Of a DNA stretch of 21,513 bases, positions 7,698-13,878 are shown in pieces; position 1 is the stretch's first letter; each line of letters starts with the position of its first letter. Position numbers and translations under genes: made by a program. The notes beneath the pieces were generated by a model. The model worked only from the letters and a program-made list of their open reading frames with translations. It did not search any database and was not told the origin of the DNA. Source of the DNA: Candidatus Faecivivens stercorigallinarum (GTDB taxonomy: Bacteria > Bacillota > Clostridia > Oscillospirales > Ruminococcaceae); assembly GCA_018715465.1 (NCBI GenBank), contig DVLN01000212.1, forward strand, positions 1-21,513, given 5' to 3'.

Positions 7698-8213
7698 TTG
7701 AATAAGACAGCAGTCTGCCCGGGCAGTTTTGACCCGATCACAGTTGGGCATCTGGATATCATCAGTCGAGCCGCGCGGTTATTTGACCAGGTTGTCGTTC
7801 TGGTCTCGGTCAACGCGGCAAAACATACTTCCTTTTCCCTGGAAGAGCGTGTCGAGCTGGCGCGGAAGGTAACGGCTCATCTGGACAATGTCCGTGTTGA
7901 GAGCTTTGACGGGCTTTTGGTGGACTATTTGAGAAATCTGGGGGACTGTGCGATCGTCAAAGGCTTGCGGGCGGTTTCTGACTTTGAGTATGAGTTTCAG
8001 ATGGCACTTGCAAACAAAAAGCTGTACGACGGTGCGGAAACGATTTTTCTGACTACCGGGGCAGAGAACATGTACCTCAGTTCGAGCCTGGTCAAGCAGA
8101 TTGCATATTTTGGCGGAGATATCAGCGGGTTTGTGCCCGACTGTATCCTGACAGAAATCAAAGAACGTCTGGTGCTGCCTCAAAACGGAGACAGTACGGG
8201 GGCTGCAAAATAA
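7698..8213 (+). CDS. coaD: Phosphopantetheine adenylyltransferase
   Basis: CoaD transfers AMP from ATP to 4'-phosphopantetheine, the penultimate step of coenzyme A synthesis. It is a 171-residue cytoplasmic protein, close to the usual 160-165. The nucleotidyltransferase signature PGSFDPITVGHLD (8-20) contains the HxGH-type motif as TVGH with His18. VKGLRAVSDFEYE (88-100), with Arg91, and the C-terminal SSSLVK (128-133) are also intact. I place the start at the TTG at 7698 because GGAAAGGGGA lies 7 bp upstream and the resulting N-terminus MNKTAVCPGSFDP matches the family. An earlier in-frame TTG at 7668 overlaps the end of rsmD and lacks support. Part of the rsmD operon. Confidence 0.96.
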   Translation: MNKTAVCPGSFDPITVGHLDIISRAARLFDQVVVLVSVNAAKHTSFSLEERVELARKVTAHLDNVRVESFDGLLVDYLRNLGDCAIVKGLRAVSDFEYEFQMALANKKLYDGAETIFLTTGAENMYLSSSLVKQIAYFGGDISGFVPDCILTEIKERLVLPQNGDSTGAAK

Positions 8214-8258
8214 ATGAAAGCCGTTTTGGGAAATTGACGGCAAAGAAAGGTAATCGCT

Positions 8259-8720
8259 ATGGAAAAGATGGACAATTCGGTAGACAGCATCCTTGGGATG
8301 ATGGAAGGTATTCTCGAAACTGCCAAGGTTTTTCCTATGAGCCACGGCCGTGTACTGGTTGACCAGGAGCAGTTTCTGGACATGCTGGCGGATCTGCGGA
8401 CCCAGCTCCCCCGTGAGCTGGAGGATGCCAGAAGAATCGTTGCTGACCGCAACAACATTCTTGAGACCGCAAAGAAGGAAGCGGAGATGACTACCCGCGC
8501 GGCGGAAGAACGTGCAAGACGGCTGGTCGATCACGACGAAATCGTCAAACAGGCGCAGATGCAGGCCAACGAGATCATGAGCACCGCTCAGCTCCAGTCC
8601 CGTGAACTGAAAAAGGCCGCAATCGAGTATGCCGACAGTGTATTGGCACAGGTTGACGAACAGCTGAACAAGTCTGTGATTGAAGTACGCCAGAGACGGC
8701 AGGGTTTCCGCAACCGCTGA
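8259..8720 (+). CDS. Coiled-coil protein (ATPase subunit B/H-like), function unknown
   Basis: This 153-residue soluble protein has no membrane segment. A short N-terminal region containing a VDSILGMMEGIL helix (residues 8-19) leads into a VLVDQEQFLDML segment. From about residue 48 to 150 it is almost continuous charged alpha-helix (ARRIVADRNNILETAKKEAE and similar), resembling the stalk subunits of ATP synthases (E/H or B) and DivIVA-like coiled coils. Genes of this type are commonly found just after coaD in Clostridia and labelled only as ATPase; no ATPase motif is present. The start is supported by AAGAAAGG 8 bp upstream. It probably belongs to the rsmD-coaD operon (45-bp gap). A scaffold or division-associated role is conjecture. 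Confidence 0.8.
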   Translation: MEKMDNSVDSILGMMEGILETAKVFPMSHGRVLVDQEQFLDMLADLRTQLPRELEDARRIVADRNNILETAKKEAEMTTRAAEERARRLVDHDEIVKQAQMQANEIMSTAQLQSRELKKAAIEYADSVLAQVDEQLNKSVIEVRQRRQGFRNR

Positions 8721-8755
8721 TTGCAGGAGATATATTAGACAGATAGGCAAAGATC

Positions 8756-8784
8756 AGGTCAGGCTCATATGGGTCTGGCCTTTT
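8756..8784 (+). terminator. Weak terminator or attenuator hairpin before the ATPase gene
   Basis: AGGTCAGGCTC at 8756-8766 can fold back on the GGGTCTGGCC arm ending at about 8780. The stem is about 10 bp with three G-U pairs, and TTTT follows at 8781-8784. It could lower expression of the downstream ATPase relative to coaD. Confidence 0.4.
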
Positions 8785-8806
8785 GGAGTATCAGGAGGCA
8801 GCGGAA

Positions 8807-9589
8807 ATGGAACAGGAGATTGTCAGTTCACTGTTTATCGAGCAGTTCCGGCTCGGACATCCAGTGCCGGAAGAAAGCTATCTGGCCAGACTGCCGGTTG
8901 TGCGTCAGCTGAAAAAGATGGGAGGCATCCAGCTGAGCAGTTCGGTCACCTTTTTTGTCGGGGAAAACGGGGTCGGTAAGTCGACATTGATCGAAGCGCT
9001 GGCAGTCTCGTCCGGCTTTAACCCGGAAGGCGGGACGATCAATTTTAATTTTTCAACGCAGGATTCTCATTCCGAATTGTACCGGTACCTCAAGGTTGTC
9101 CGGGGCGGGATACGCCCTAAAACCGGATTTTTTCTGCGTGCTGAGAGCTTTTACAATGTAGCGACCGAGGTGGACCGGCTGGAAGAGACTCCATTAGGAC
9201 CATCGCTGCTGGCAAGTTACGGCGGCATATCGCTGCACCGGCAGTCGCATGGTGAAAGCTTCATGGCACTGGTCGAAAACCGTTTTGGGCGGCAGGGACT
9301 GTATATTCTGGACGAACCGGAGGCGGCACTTTCGCCGATGAAGCAGATGTCGCTGCTGTGTGAGATCGACCGTCTGGTCAGGGAGGGGAGCCAGTTCATT
9401 ATTTCGACCCATTCACCGATTTTAATAACTTTTCCAGGTGCGGAAGTTTTTCAGCTAACGAAACAGAAGATTGAAAAGGTCGACTATCATCAAACGGAAC
9501 ATTTTCAGCTGACAAAGGCGTTTTTGAATGCACCGGAAAAGATGCTGGGCTACCTGTTGGAAGATGGAAAGGAGCCGTCGGGTCGATGA
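8807..9589 (+). CDS. Stand-alone ABC-fold AAA ATPase (AAA_21-like)
   Basis: This 260-residue cytoplasmic protein has a complete ABC-type nucleotide-binding core. Walker A is GENGVGKST (52-60), a signature-like SHGES lies at 147-151, Walker B is LYILDEPEAALS (165-176), and the switch His202 is in STHSPI. The order and the ISTHSPI ending match the stand-alone AAA_15/AAA_21 group related to RecF/SMC-type ATPases, not transporter ATPases; no permease gene is adjacent. The chosen ATG has AGGAGG 8 bp upstream; an in-frame TTG at 8783 lies before that site and is unlikely. It is last in the rsmD-coaD run. The biological role is unknown; such ATPases are found in nucleic-acid transactions and in some toxin or defence pairs, but no partner nuclease is seen here. 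Confidence 0.88.
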   Translation: MEQEIVSSLFIEQFRLGHPVPEESYLARLPVVRQLKKMGGIQLSSSVTFFVGENGVGKSTLIEALAVSSGFNPEGGTINFNFSTQDSHSELYRYLKVVRGGIRPKTGFFLRAESFYNVATEVDRLEETPLGPSLLASYGGISLHRQSHGESFMALVENRFGRQGLYILDEPEAALSPMKQMSLLCEIDRLVREGSQFIISTHSPILITFPGAEVFQLTKQKIEKVDYHQTEHFQLTKAFLNAPEKMLGYLLEDGKEPSGR

Positions 9590-9608
9590 TTCGGCGAGTG
9601 ATGACGTA

Positions 9609-9637
9609 TTGCATACGGTCACTCAATATGCTAAAAT
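9609..9637 (+). promoter_or_regulatory. Predicted sigma-A promoter for the PfkB-family gene
   Basis: TTGCAT (9609-9614) and TAAAAT (9632-9637) are separated by 17 bp, with TGC directly before the -10 (extended -10). It begins 20 bp after the stop codon of the ATPase gene, so the PfkB gene has its own transcription unit. Confidence 0.65.
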
Positions 9638-9689
9638 GAATATAGGATCCTTTAAAAGAGTCAAAATCTGCCGTGAAAGGAAGAGGACA

Positions 9690-10643
9690 ATGCTGGATAA
9701 AAAATATGATCTCGTATCCATTGGTGAAATTATGGTCGATATGACCCAGATTGGCGTAAACAGCCAGGGAAATCCGCTTTTTGCCGCCTACTCGGGCGGT
9801 TCGCCAGCCAATATCGCTGTCGCCGCTTCCCGTCTCGGCGCTAAGACAGCTTTTATTGGTCGGATTGGCGGTGACCTGTTGGGGCAGGGACTGCGTGAAG
9901 TATTGCAGCAAAATGGTGTGGACGACAGCGCCGTGTCGGTTGACCCGACCGCACCGACGACGATTGCGATGGTTACTGTCGATGAAGAAGGAAAGCGGGA
10001 CTATATCTATTTGCGTCATTCAGCCGCGGATATTCAGTTGTCGGTCAGCGATCTGCCGGATGGAATGATTGAGCAGGCAAAGATTCTGCATTTTGGTTCA
10101 GTCAGTATGACCTGCGAACCCACTCGCAGTGCGACGCTTGAAGCGGTTGCCCGTGCACAGCGCAGCGGTGCACTGCTCAGTTTTGCTCCTCGTTTCAAAC
10201 CTGCGCTCTGGGAAAATGTTGAAAGTGGGATCGAACTGATTCGTTCATTGATTCCCCGCTGTGAGATTCTGAGACTTTCGCGGGAAGAGATGGTTCTGTT
10301 TACTGGAACAGCTAATTACGCGCAGGGAAGTGCGCAGCTGGCGGAGATGGGGCCGTTTCTGGTGCTGGTCACCCTTGGTGAAGACGGTGTATTTTATCGG
10401 ATGGGCAGTTTGACAGGGCATGTTGCGGCCCAAAAGATCGTTGTATCCGATACCTTTGGAGCGGGTTCGACCTTTATGGGGGCTGTTCTTTCCAAACTCA
10501 GCCGGATGGAAGATCCGCATACGATTGATCAGAAGGCATTGGAAGAGGTGCTCTACTTTGCCAATACGGCCGCCGGCATTACGACTTCGCGTCCGGGCGC
10601 CATCCCGGCGATGCCGACGCTTGAAGAGGTTATCAGTTACTGA
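9690..10643 (+). CDS. PfkB-family sugar kinase homologue lacking catalytic aspartates (possible pseudokinase)
   Basis: This 317-residue protein has the full ribokinase/fructokinase fold. The N-terminus is SIGEIMVDMTQIG, PfkB signature 1 is GGSPANIAVAASRLG (36-50) continuing into FIGRIGGD, and VTLGEDGVFY lies at 227-236. The signature 2 region is DTFGAGSTFMGAV (254-266). In nearly all PfkB kinases that motif is GAGD, with the Asp acting as catalytic base; here it is Ser260. The other hallmark, DPNxR, is also changed: SFAPRFK has Ala166 in place of Asp. The reading frame is intact and has its own promoter and terminator. AGGAAGAGGAC precedes the ATG, so I discount the longer in-frame extension to 9528. 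Fold assignment is secure; activity is doubtful. It could be a sugar sensor, a regulator or an inactive relic. Confidence 0.85.
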   Translation: MLDKKYDLVSIGEIMVDMTQIGVNSQGNPLFAAYSGGSPANIAVAASRLGAKTAFIGRIGGDLLGQGLREVLQQNGVDDSAVSVDPTAPTTIAMVTVDEEGKRDYIYLRHSAADIQLSVSDLPDGMIEQAKILHFGSVSMTCEPTRSATLEAVARAQRSGALLSFAPRFKPALWENVESGIELIRSLIPRCEILRLSREEMVLFTGTANYAQGSAQLAEMGPFLVLVTLGEDGVFYRMGSLTGHVAAQKIVVSDTFGAGSTFMGAVLSKLSRMEDPHTIDQKALEEVLYFANTAAGITTSRPGAIPAMPTLEEVISY

Positions 10644-10649
10644 GAAAAG

Positions 10650-10702
10650 ACGGCAAGCCGTCCGGTGCAGTTTATTCTGCGTGCGGGCGGCTTGCTTTTT
10701 TA
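10650..10702. terminator. Bidirectional terminator between the PfkB-family gene and spoIIID
   Basis: GCAAGCCGTCC (10653-10663) pairs with GGGCGGCTTGC (10685-10695) with one G-U pair. A T-run follows on the plus strand (10696-10701). On the minus strand the stem is followed by TCTTTTC, so it can also serve spoIIID. Confidence 0.85.
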
Positions 10703-10999
10703 TTATTGTGTGGGATGGGACTGTTGTTTTTGACGGGCGTATTTGCGCTGGGTAGCGAGTCCGCCGCGGATATGACGTTCCTGTTTGTTGATGTCCAGAA
10801 GGCAGCGGACCTCCTTGTAGAGTGCTGGGCTGACCTGCCGCAGACGGACGGTTACGTCTTTATGTACCGTTGATTTTGAGACGCCAAACTGCCGGGAAGT
10901 ATCGCGGACAGTGCTCTTTTTTTCCAGCATATACTGCGCCAGCTGGACACAGCGTTCTCCTGCACTGAAAAACTCAGGTTTTGCGGTATTTGTTTTCAA
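10703..10999 (-). CDS. spoIIID: Sporulation transcriptional regulator SpoIIID
   Basis: SpoIIID is a small mother-cell DNA-binding protein that activates or represses many sigma-E genes during endospore formation. The 98-residue product carries the family core: KKSTVRDTSRQFGVSKSTVH (the helix-turn-helix, about residues 27-46), then KDVTVRLRQVSPALYKEV, and the near-invariant RHIRGGLATQRKY. The start is a TTG at 10999: the codon directly before it is an in-frame TGA, and GGAGGGG lies about 8 bp upstream. An ATG at 11003 in another frame opens only a 9-codon ORF. The gene is convergent with the PfkB-family gene and lies downstream of bsh on the same strand. Its presence implies the organism can form, or descends from formers of, endospores. 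Confidence 0.95.
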   Translation of the reverse strand: MKTNTAKPEFFSAGERCVQLAQYMLEKKSTVRDTSRQFGVSKSTVHKDVTVRLRQVSPALYKEVRCLLDINKQERHIRGGLATQRKYARQKQQSHPTQ

Positions 11000-11003
11000 T
11001 CAT

Positions 11004-11056
11004 AACCCCTCCGGTTCCTTTGCTATTACCAGAAGGTATGCGCGTCCGAAGGGGTT
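11004..11056 (-). promoter_or_regulatory. Hairpin that can sequester the spoIIID ribosome binding site
   Basis: Plus-strand AACCCCT (11004-11010) and CGG (11012-11014) pair with CCG (11046-11048) and AGGGGTT (11050-11056), with one internal mismatch. An inner TACC/GGTA hairpin lies at 11027-11038. On the minus strand the 3' arm contains the GGAGGGG Shine-Dalgarno of spoIIID. No U-tract follows, so this is not a standard terminator. Confidence 0.5.
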
Positions 11057-11061
11057 TATGT
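11033..11061 (-). promoter_or_regulatory. Possible sigma-E-type promoter for spoIIID
   Basis: On the minus strand CATACCTT (plus 11033-11040) resembles the sigma-E -10 (CATACAnT). ACATAAAC about 14 bp upstream (plus 11054-11061) carries an ATA core like the sigma-E -35. Sigma-E control of spoIIID is established in Bacillus subtilis. The match is imperfect and proposed from position and knowledge of the family. Confidence 0.35.
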
Positions 11062-11071
11062 TATGAAAAGG

Positions 11072-12043
11072 TCAGTTTTGCATGTGGATCTGCTGGCCGG
11101 TGATCAGCGGATAGCAGATAACACAGCACCCGTCCAGGTTTTCGTTTGCCAGCCTGACTGCTGTAATCTGCTGGTTTTCGTAGGTGGTATAGTAGTAGAT
11201 TCCCTTGCTGGTATTGCAGCAGGAGGTATAGACGGTGATCTCGTGGCCATCCTCAGTTTGTGCACAGCCCCGTGTCTGGTATACTGACCCGAGGATATGG
11301 AAAAACTGACTGACACTTTCCGATTCGGAACAGCCGCAGGCCGAGTTGAGCCGGGTAAAAGCCGCCCGGACAAACCGTGAGGTAGAAGAGAGATCGCCCG
11401 GCAGTCCAAGTCCGCCCATACCCAGACAATAGGGCCGGAGCGGGAGCTGAGAGCAGAAACGGTTGACTGGAGGCTGAGCGGTCAGGTTCAGGTAGTTATT
11501 TAAATTAAACATCTGGTAGTCAAATGGTGGATTGTTTGTCAGAACGCTCGCGGGATTATCGTAAATTTTCAGCCCGTCTGCCGTCTGCTCAATTGTCAGC
11601 ACGCCAGTTTTGTCACTGATCATCCAGTGGAGCGGTGCCAGCGGCATTGCTTCTGAAAAAGGAATATCGACCAGACAGATCCGTTCCAGCAGCCGCTGTG
11701 CCCCAGTCAAATCCGCACACTGACCGAGTATCCATGGAATCAGCTCAAACGGCGAGACATTGTCTTTGCCATCCTTTTCGGGGAAGTAGACAGCGTTTCC
11801 GGGGAAATTCAATCCGGCAATCGCCAGTCCTTTTTCATTGGTAGCATCGTAATAAAGTGGGTAGCCATCCCGCAGGATTGCCATACCAATAATTGCGTAA
11901 TGGCTGGAAATAGTTCCCATCCTGCGGAATACAAACGGGTAATTGCGCGGAGTGATGGCGACCGTTTCACCGTAAGAGCAGGACAGGTCAAGTGTCCGTC
12001 CAAAGTAATGGTCGGCAGTGGTAAAGGAAATCGCGGTGCACAT
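11072..12043 (-). CDS. bsh: Choloylglycine hydrolase family protein, probable bile salt hydrolase
   Basis: This Ntn hydrolase would cleave the amide bond of glycine- or taurine-conjugated bile acids. The 323-residue protein begins MCTAISF; after Met removal, Cys2 is the nucleophile. The other active-site residues of the family are in place: Arg16 and Asp19 in FGRTLDL, Asn79 in GLNFPG, Asn170/Asn171 in VLTNNPPFDYQ and Arg223 in LPGDLSSTSRFVR. These match Gram-positive bile salt hydrolases more than penicillin V acylases, though substrate cannot be fixed by sequence alone. No signal peptide is visible, so it is cytoplasmic. The ATG at 12043 has AGGAGG 11 bp upstream, and the family N-terminus requires it; longer in-frame extensions to 12307 would run over the divergent MerR gene and are wrong. 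It is divergent from the MerR-RDD gene. Confidence 0.9.
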   Translation of the reverse strand: MCTAISFTTADHYFGRTLDLSCSYGETVAITPRNYPFVFRRMGTISSHYAIIGMAILRDGYPLYYDATNEKGLAIAGLNFPGNAVYFPEKDGKDNVSPFELIPWILGQCADLTGAQRLLERICLVDIPFSEAMPLAPLHWMISDKTGVLTIEQTADGLKIYDNPASVLTNNPPFDYQMFNLNNYLNLTAQPPVNRFCSQLPLRPYCLGMGGLGLPGDLSSTSRFVRAAFTRLNSACGCSESESVSQFFHILGSVYQTRGCAQTEDGHEITVYTSCCNTSKGIYYYTTYENQQITAVRLANENLDGCCVICYPLITGQQIHMQN

Positions 12044-12085
12044 GGTGAAAAATACCTCCTGTAGACATATTTTTTGCAAAAATGC

Positions 12086-12116
12086 TTGACTGTAAAGTGG
12101 GTTGATACTGTACAAT
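12086..12116 (+). promoter_or_regulatory. MerR-type promoter (19-bp spacer) in the bsh/MerR-RDD intergenic region
   Basis: TTGACT (12086-12091) and TACAAT (12111-12116) are separated by 19 bp, longer than normal and typical of promoters that MerR-family proteins activate by untwisting DNA. ACTGTA occurs as a direct repeat at 12089-12094 and 12107-12112, and an imperfect GTA...TAC dyad spans the spacer. On the minus strand a weak bsh -35 (TTTACA, plus 12091-12096) overlaps the same spacer. Its possible -10 is poor. Confidence 0.6.
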
Positions 12117-12139
12117 AAGGGTGAAAGAGGTGAATCGGA

Positions 12140-13609
12140 ATGACAATTAAGGAACTTGAAGCGAGAATAGGCATGGAACGGGCCAATATCCGCTTTTATG
12201 AAAAGGAAGGGCTGCTCTCTCCCAGACGGCTGGACAATGGGTATCGGGATTATTCGGACGAGGACGCCGACCTGCTGCTCCGCATCAAACTGCTGCGTAG
12301 TCTGCATCTGCCGCTGGATGAGATTCGGGCGATAAAAGAAGGAAAGGTCACCCTTATTTCGATTCTTGACCGGCAGCAGCAGAGACTTTCCAGTGAGGAA
12401 AAAGAAATTGCACTGGCGGGGAAAGTCTGCCGGGAAATCCGGGAGGAAGGCGCATCATTTGCAAAGCTGGACGCAGAAAAGTACCTGCGGCAGATTGAGG
12501 AAAAAGAACCGCATCCGCAAGCCTCGGGGGCAGCTCTGCAAAGGCCATCCTATTTCAGCGAACCGGCGCGAAAGGATACATTGCCCCATGCCTTTACACC
12601 ATTTCGTCGTTTTTTTGCCCGATGTACGGATTTGCTGATCTATAATCTGATTCTGTATCTGATTGTTATGCTGGTTTTTAGCATCAATATTGCACATCGG
12701 ACGCAGTTTTTTAATTTTGTCATGACCTATCTGGCATATGGTCTTATGCTGTTAATTGAGCCGGTTTTGCTGCATTTTTTCGGGCAGACACCGGGAAAAT
12801 GGCTGTGGGGACTGCGGGTGGAAGGTCTGGAAGGCAGACTTTCCCTGCATGAAGCATGGACACGGACACTGGAGATGTTCGGAGAGGGAATGGGATGGGG
12901 ACTTCCCGTTTATTCACTCTGGCGGGCATTTTCGAGCTTACGGAGATGCCTGGATAATGAGGTGCAGATATGGGACGCAGGTTTGTTTTATACTGTAGAT
13001 GAAAGCAGGACAGCAGGACGGACGGCGGGCTTTGCGGCCGTGAATGTTGCCGGATTTGGGGTACTGGCACTAGCCGTGGCACTCCAGATGCTGCCGCCCA
13101 ACCGCGGAGAGCTGACTGTTGCTGAATATGCGGAGAATTATAATTATTATGTGCGTTATTTTGAGCTGTCCGGCCAGAGTTTTCAGCTGGATGAAAATGG
13201 AAGATATGCACCGCTTCCCGATCCGCCGGGAAGTTATACCATTTATACATCGGAACCCATTGAGCCGGAATATGCCTATCAGCTAGAAAACGGGAATATC
13301 CGCTCGGTTACAGTTAAAATGTCTTCCGATGCTTCGTACATCTCAAGCGGCGCCAGTGATGTTCTTCTGTCCGTGCTGGCCTATTCGGGAGCGGAATGTA
13401 ACATTTTGGATCTTTTCACGTTATCTCAGCTGACAGCTGAAATCAGTGAAAATGTGCTGAACAGTTATTCGGTGGAAATTCCCGGGGGCAGTGCCATCTG
13501 GACGGTAGACTCCAAAGGATATACCGGCTCGTCAGGCATAGGGTTGTTCTCGGATGATGAGACTGAGCATTTTTTTAACAGGGTGCTGACAATAGAAAAG
13601 AATAAATAA
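12140..13609 (+). CDS. Membrane-bound MerR-family regulator with RDD-type membrane domain
   Basis: This 489-residue fusion has an N-terminal MerR DNA-binding domain (about 1-70: MTIKELEARIGMERANIRFY, winged helix ending NGYRDYSDED). A charged helical linker (71-125) follows. Residues about 155-285 are an RDD-like membrane region: FRRFFARCTDLLIYNLI, helices at about 163-183 and 192-213, the characteristic FGQTPGKWLWGLRVEG at 214-229, and DAGLFYTV. A third clear helix lies at 296-317. The last 170 residues are hydrophilic, acidic and rich in Ser/Tyr, and with an odd number of helices should lie outside the cell. The layout suggests a one-component transmembrane sensor-regulator. AAAGAGGTG precedes the ATG. 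It diverges from bsh through a shared 96-bp region. Its ligand and targets are unknown; autoregulation and bsh control are inference. Confidence 0.82.
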   Translation: MTIKELEARIGMERANIRFYEKEGLLSPRRLDNGYRDYSDEDADLLLRIKLLRSLHLPLDEIRAIKEGKVTLISILDRQQQRLSSEEKEIALAGKVCREIREEGASFAKLDAEKYLRQIEEKEPHPQASGAALQRPSYFSEPARKDTLPHAFTPFRRFFARCTDLLIYNLILYLIVMLVFSINIAHRTQFFNFVMTYLAYGLMLLIEPVLLHFFGQTPGKWLWGLRVEGLEGRLSLHEAWTRTLEMFGEGMGWGLPVYSLWRAFSSLRRCLDNEVQIWDAGLFYTVDESRTAGRTAGFAAVNVAGFGVLALAVALQMLPPNRGELTVAEYAENYNYYVRYFELSGQSFQLDENGRYAPLPDPPGSYTIYTSEPIEPEYAYQLENGNIRSVTVKMSSDASYISSGASDVLLSVLAYSGAECNILDLFTLSQLTAEISENVLNSYSVEIPGGSAIWTVDSKGYTGSSGIGLFSDDETEHFFNRVLTIEKNK

Positions 13610-13618
13610 TAGAAAGAT

Positions 13619-13660
13619 AAACCGGGCCATCCTGCCAGAGCGGGACAACCCGGTTTTTTT
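13619..13660. terminator. Terminator after the MerR-RDD gene (bidirectional)
   Basis: AACCGGG at 13620-13626 pairs with CCCGGTT at 13649-13655, enclosing an inner CCTGC/GCGGG stem. A T7 run follows on the plus strand. The stop codon of the small minus-strand gene (13659-13661) lies inside the T-run. Confidence 0.85.
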
Positions 13661-13811
13661 ATCTGCTCAGCCGGGCTATGCGTTCCTGTTCGGTCTCGGT
13701 TTTGATCAGAGGGCTGCTGCCAAAGGGCGCAATCTGAATATCGTGCGTGAGATCGTCGAGAACAGGCTGCTGATCGGGGAACCTAGGCTGTCGGTCACGT
13801 TTTTTCTTCAT
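13659..13811 (-). CDS. Small hypothetical protein (50 residues)
   Basis: I do not recognise this protein. It is short, hydrophilic and basic at the N-terminus (MKKKRDRQPRFPDQQP), with an acidic middle (LDDLTHDIQ) and a charged helical end (ETEQERIARLSR); no membrane segment or Cys is present. AAGGAG about 9 bp upstream of the ATG at 13811 is a good ribosome binding site and the main support for it being real. It lies 67 bp downstream of the DeoR-family gene on the same strand and stops inside the shared terminator, so the two are probably co-transcribed. A longer in-frame reading back to 13898 would overlap the DeoR gene and has no ribosome binding site support. Confidence 0.55.
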   Translation of the reverse strand: MKKKRDRQPRFPDQQPVLDDLTHDIQIAPFGSSPLIKTETEQERIARLSR

Positions 13812-13878
13812 GCCAACTGTCTCCTTTCTTATTATTATGGAAACAGTGTCTGCGTTAAAATGACGGTTATGCACCCGG

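Noticed and set aside
7779..8750. Open frame of 323 codons opposite coaD and the coiled-coil gene
   Set aside because: It spans two well-supported genes on the other strand and has no recognisable features.
9528..9689. N-terminal extension of the PfkB-family protein
   Set aside because: It overlaps the end of the ATPase gene and runs through the predicted promoter; the family N-terminus and ribosome binding site fit the ATG at 9690.
12044..12307. N-terminal extension of the bile salt hydrolase upstream of Met-Cys
   Set aside because: The nucleophile must be Cys2 exposed at the N-terminus, AGGAGG precedes the ATG at 12043, and the extension overlaps the divergent MerR gene.
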